A stretch of DNA of 64,000 nucleotides from an uncultured Monoglobus sp. (GTDB taxonomy: Bacteria > Bacillota > Clostridia > Monoglobales > Monoglobaceae). Within the stretch, counting starts at the first letter, position 1, and each line of letters starts with the position of its first letter. Both the position numbers and the translations under genes were made by a program. The notes beneath the pieces are model-generated. The model saw nothing but the letters and a program-made list of their open reading frames with translations. It searched no databases and was not told the origin of the DNA. The DNA lies in contig CANRGH010000007.1 of assembly GCA_947630135.1 (NCBI GenBank), forward strand, positions 35,215-99,214, written 5' to 3'. Shown one piece after another: positions 61,731-64,000 of this stretch.

Positions 61731-63098
61731 TTATTCCCCATAAATCCCCGCGCGGTCATTTACGGTATAGAGCCGCATTTCCGTCTCAGTTAATCTCAGA
61801 CGTCCTTGCTCGTCGCCTTTGAGATAGCCCTTTCTGACCAGTTTTTCAATGGTCGGGCGGTACCACGCGGGCATGTTTTCGTCAATGTAGTCGTATATCA
61901 TTGTCGGATATGCTTTCACAATATCCTGTATATCCTTACCCGCAGCGTTGATCGCCGCGTCCTGAAGATCGTTTTTCTTTACCAATTCTTCATATTCCTT
62001 ACTCGTAAGACCACCCTCTCTCGATTCTCCCCACGGAATATCGTTTTTGTATTTCTCATAATCCTTCGCGTAATAGCCCGCCACGTCCTTATTTCCGTTT
62101 GAGCCGAAGAAAGTATAGAACGTATAAGAAGACCCGCCTCCACTGAAACGTGACGGGTTCTGCTTTATTGTTGTTTGGTGTGGAACATACTGCGACCTGT
62201 TTTCGGATTTACCGTTGCCCCAGTGTCCCGAAATCGCCGCGTCCAGAGGGAACATATCATGCTCGGTTACGTACCTTGGCAGTACGCGTTTGCCCTCAAC
62301 GAGCACAAATTTAACCGCGTCGATAGCCGTCTGTGTACAACCGTTATCCCAGCTTGACTTAGCGTACCAGCCACCATGCAGCGTCTTTAATATATTCGCT
62401 TCGGTGTTGGCTCGTCCATATGTGACTTCGTTAAGATTGGCTATCTGTGACGCTTCTTGACGGCAGGCTGTGACGTCCTCTCCGCCCTGCTCGCCTGTGA
62501 TACACGTCGCTATATCTCTGATTGCGGAGTCGGATAAATCATACTTCGGAAAATCCGTACAACTGGGCTCGTCCGCCACTATGGAATAATCGGGGCGGAT
62601 AAACTTCGTGCCCGGCAGGTTAGAGTTATAATACGTCTTTGCGTACACTCCACCGCCGTTTGCGATTATCGTACTTCCGCCAGATGTGTTCCCCTCAACC
62701 GTTGAAAACGGGTCTCCGCCCGCGTTTGCGGTAAATGACACCAGACCCGTATGGGCAAATTCACCGCTGCGCCAGAAATCAACAATGTCCCCGCGCAGCG
62801 GATTGGCGTATAAGGTGAACTTCTTTGATATTTCAGGACAGGATATGTACGGATAATGCTTTAACATTTTCTTGGTGTTTTCCTTACCAAACGCCATAGT
62901 GAAACACCACGTCACAAATGCCGCGCACCACGGGAGTCCCTGATATTCGGGTGCTATATCCCGCCAATACTTCGTATAGTTCGCGTCTCCTGCGTTAGCC
63001 GTCTTATCGTCAAGATTATTAGCATTTCTCTTCTCGAGATAACCTATTTCTTGCTGCGCGATTGCTATAACTTTATCAATAGCCTGATCAATTGTCAA
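61731..63098 (-). CDS. CHAP-domain cell wall hydrolase (endolysin-like)
   Basis: The N-terminal domain (~1-170) is a CHAP-type amidase/endopeptidase, with Cys in YQGLPWCAAFVTWCF and His in GEFAHTGLVSF, then the NTSGGSTII stretch. A second ~200-residue domain (ATCITGEQGGEDVTACRQEA ... SGHWGNGKSENRSQY) may be another hydrolase or binding domain; I could not name it. The C-terminus is helical. No signal peptide, as expected for an endolysin working with a holin. Translation starts at TTG 63098, nine bases after AGGAG. Confidence 0.85.
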   Translation of the reverse strand: MTIDQAIDKVIAIAQQEIGYLEKRNANNLDDKTANAGDANYTKYWRDIAPEYQGLPWCAAFVTWCFTMAFGKENTKKMLKHYPYISCPEISKKFTLYANPLRGDIVDFWRSGEFAHTGLVSFTANAGGDPFSTVEGNTSGGSTIIANGGGVYAKTYYNSNLPGTKFIRPDYSIVADEPSCTDFPKYDLSDSAIRDIATCITGEQGGEDVTACRQEASQIANLNEVTYGRANTEANILKTLHGGWYAKSSWDNGCTQTAIDAVKFVLVEGKRVLPRYVTEHDMFPLDAAISGHWGNGKSENRSQYVPHQTTIKQNPSRFSGGGSSYTFYTFFGSNGNKDVAGYYAKDYEKYKNDIPWGESREGGLTSKEYEELVKKNDLQDAAINAAGKDIQDIVKAYPTMIYDYIDENMPAWYRPTIEKLVRKGYLKGDEQGRLRLTETEMRLYTVNDRAGIYGE

Positions 63099-63100
63099 GA

Positions 63101-63247
63101 TTAATCAGCTCCTTCACCTAATTTGTTCATTATCTCGGTATACTGTTCCCCAGTCAGTCTGCCGAGGGTGTACATGACGTCCGCCTTTTCCGCGAGGCCG
63201 AAAGTTTTTCCAGCCTCTATCAGTTTAAGAAACAGAATATAGCTCAT
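63101..63247 (-). CDS. Small 48-residue protein of the phage-like module
   Basis: ATG 63247 overlaps the end of the preceding gene by 23 bases; TAA ends at 63101, two bases before the hydrolase start codon. The product, MSYILFLKLIEAGKTFGLAE continuing KADVMYTLGRLTGEQYTEIM, has a pattern like the XkdX-type short proteins found just upstream of phage lysis genes. Position and coupling support it more than similarity does. Confidence 0.65.
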   Translation of the reverse strand: MSYILFLKLIEAGKTFGLAEKADVMYTLGRLTGEQYTEIMNKLGEGAD

Positions 63248-63737
63248 CTATCTTCACCCCGCTTTCAAACAGCGCCAGTCTCATGTCAAGCTCAAGCATT
63301 TGGTAATTCGCGTCGGACTCCATAAGATATTTTTTATACTCTTCCTCGCCCATATCGATCGCTTTCTCAAGCTCGCCCGCGCGGAGCTGTTCCTGCGTGA
63401 ATATCATGCCGTCAAGCCACTCATAACCGCTGTTGTCGATCTCGGCGACGACTGCGCCGGGGTGCCGCTCAAGAATTTCATCGCGCTCGGTATCGTCGAC
63501 GGCGGTGTAGGTGTCCTTGATCTCCCGATCGTCAATATGCTCTGTCACCGTGATCGTGTACCCATTCTCCGCGTCTCCCGTGACTTCCGCGCCGGGAAAA
63601 AGTTCAAGATAGGCGTTTTTCTCATCGTCGTCGGCCGCTTGATAGGTATATTCATTGTCGCTGCCCTTTATTGTTTGTGTGACTTCAATCTCATACCGCA
63701 CAAGCTGAAGCTCGTCCCCGTAAAATCTGTATTTCAA
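63225..63737 (-). CDS. Phage-like acidic protein with internal repeat
   Basis: A ~170-residue acidic protein. Two segments resemble each other: EYTYQAADDDEKNAYLELFP with GAEVT, and KDTYTAVDDTERDEILERHP with GAVVA, suggesting an internal duplication. The C-terminal helix (EEEYKKYLMESDANYQMLEL) resembles tail-assembly or chaperone-like proteins near tail-fibre genes, but this is a weak analogy. TTG 63737, six bases after AGGGGGTG, is preferred to GTG 63746, which lies within that site. Confidence 0.65.
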   Translation of the reverse strand: MKYRFYGDELQLVRYEIEVTQTIKGSDNEYTYQAADDDEKNAYLELFPGAEVTGDAENGYTITVTEHIDDREIKDTYTAVDDTERDEILERHPGAVVAEIDNSGYEWLDGMIFTQEQLRAGELEKAIDMGEEEYKKYLMESDANYQMLELDMRLALFESGVKIDELYSVS

Positions 63738-63749
63738 TATCGTCACCCC

Positions 63750-64000
63750 CTATTGGTACCGGTTGTTGTCAAATGTATTGGTTGACCCACCGCTGTTGGT
63801 GTAATTTTTGCCGGGAATATAGTTGTCCGAAATATCATTGTAAGTTCCTCCGCTTATGATAGTATACTGCGACGCAGTATAGTCCGAGCTCTGACCGCTT
63901 CCTCTCATTACATAGTTGCCTACGATTTTATTATAATTTCCTGCTATATCTATTCCGTAGTTGTAATCAAACACCGAATTGCTTGCAACTATATTGTATT
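63750..64000 (-). CDS. Right-handed beta-helix protein, partial (continues beyond the window)
   Basis: The frame is open to the right edge. The visible C-terminus repeats short turns rich in Asn and Gly: NIVASNSVFDYNYGIDIAGN, NYNKIVGNYVMRG, GGTYNDISDNYI. This fits a parallel beta-helix such as a phage tail spike or a NosD-type carbohydrate-binding protein. It lies just ahead of the module's small genes, where tail-fibre genes are usually found. Confidence 0.75.
   Translation of the reverse strand, partial: YNIVASNSVFDYNYGIDIAGNYNKIVGNYVMRGSGQSSDYTASQYTIISGGTYNDISDNYIPGKNYTNSGGSTNTFDNNRYQ

Overview
The window looks like part of a chromosome from a Gram-positive anaerobe of the class Clostridia (Bacillota), probably an uncultured gut or rumen relative of the Oscillospiraceae. 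This is inferred from gene content. The supporting genes are greA-lysS side by side, the radA-carD-ispD-ispF order, an RNase J, a SpoIID-type sporulation/lytic protein, five proteins with S-layer homology (SLH) repeats, two family-11 rhamnogalacturonan lyases, and a carboxynorspermidine-type polyamine gene. Ribosome binding sites are strong (AGGAGG type) and several sigma-A promoters have an exact 17-base spacer. Coding DNA is moderately GC-rich and intergenic DNA is AT-rich.

Layout. 1-6.3 kb (+): PucR-type regulator, tiny membrane peptide, S41 peptidase, a frame-disrupted small gene, greA, lysS, a membrane protein and an ArsR-type metal sensor. 6.3-9.1 kb (-): large SLH surface protein. 9.2-10.4 kb: structured leader and an undecaprenyl-phosphate sugar transferase. 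10.4-13.6 kb (-): radA, carD, ispD, ispF. 13.8-20.7 kb (+): family-2 glycosyltransferase, glmS, SpoIID-domain protein, queA, tgt. 20.7-25.7 kb (-): polysaccharide deacetylase, subtilisin-like protease, SLH-phosphodiester glycosidase. 25.8-29.3 kb (+): degenerate phosphohexomutase and RNase J. 29.4-35.9 kb (+): an AgrA/AgrC-like two-component system followed by four secreted proteins, two of them products of a tandem duplication. 36-42.5 kb (-): second S41 peptidase, small secreted protein, argS, DUF1934 protein, murI, ddl. 42.9-48.5 kb (+): hybrid histidine kinase, then speE-speB-carboxynorspermidine synthase. 48.6-56.6 kb (+): orphan RelB antitoxin with a deleted toxin, and two large secreted rhamnogalacturonan lyases. 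56.6-64 kb: a DUF11 protein (-), a RelB/YafQ toxin-antitoxin pair with a frameshifted toxin (+), and a minus-strand phage-like module (holin, XhlA-like protein, papain-SLH protein, CHAP hydrolase, beta-helix protein) running off the right edge.

How it fits together. The main theme is the cell envelope: SLH proteins, glycan synthesis and trimming, peptidoglycan precursors (glmS, murI, ddl), peptidases, and pectin breakdown outside the cell. Core translation and RNA genes (lysS, argS, queA, tgt, greA, rnj) are interspersed.

The most notable non-coding signals are these. (1) A tandem direct repeat plus an inverted repeat around the promoter just downstream of the LytTR two-component genes. (2) A scar copy of the rnj 3' end and its terminator about 3.3 kb downstream, bracketing that two-component block. 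(3) A dispersed family of palindromic and heptamer repeats between 36 and 52 kb, which supplies the ribosome binding site of two genes. (4) A nested-stem leader before the sugar transferase. (5) Two paralogous toxin genes broken in different ways.
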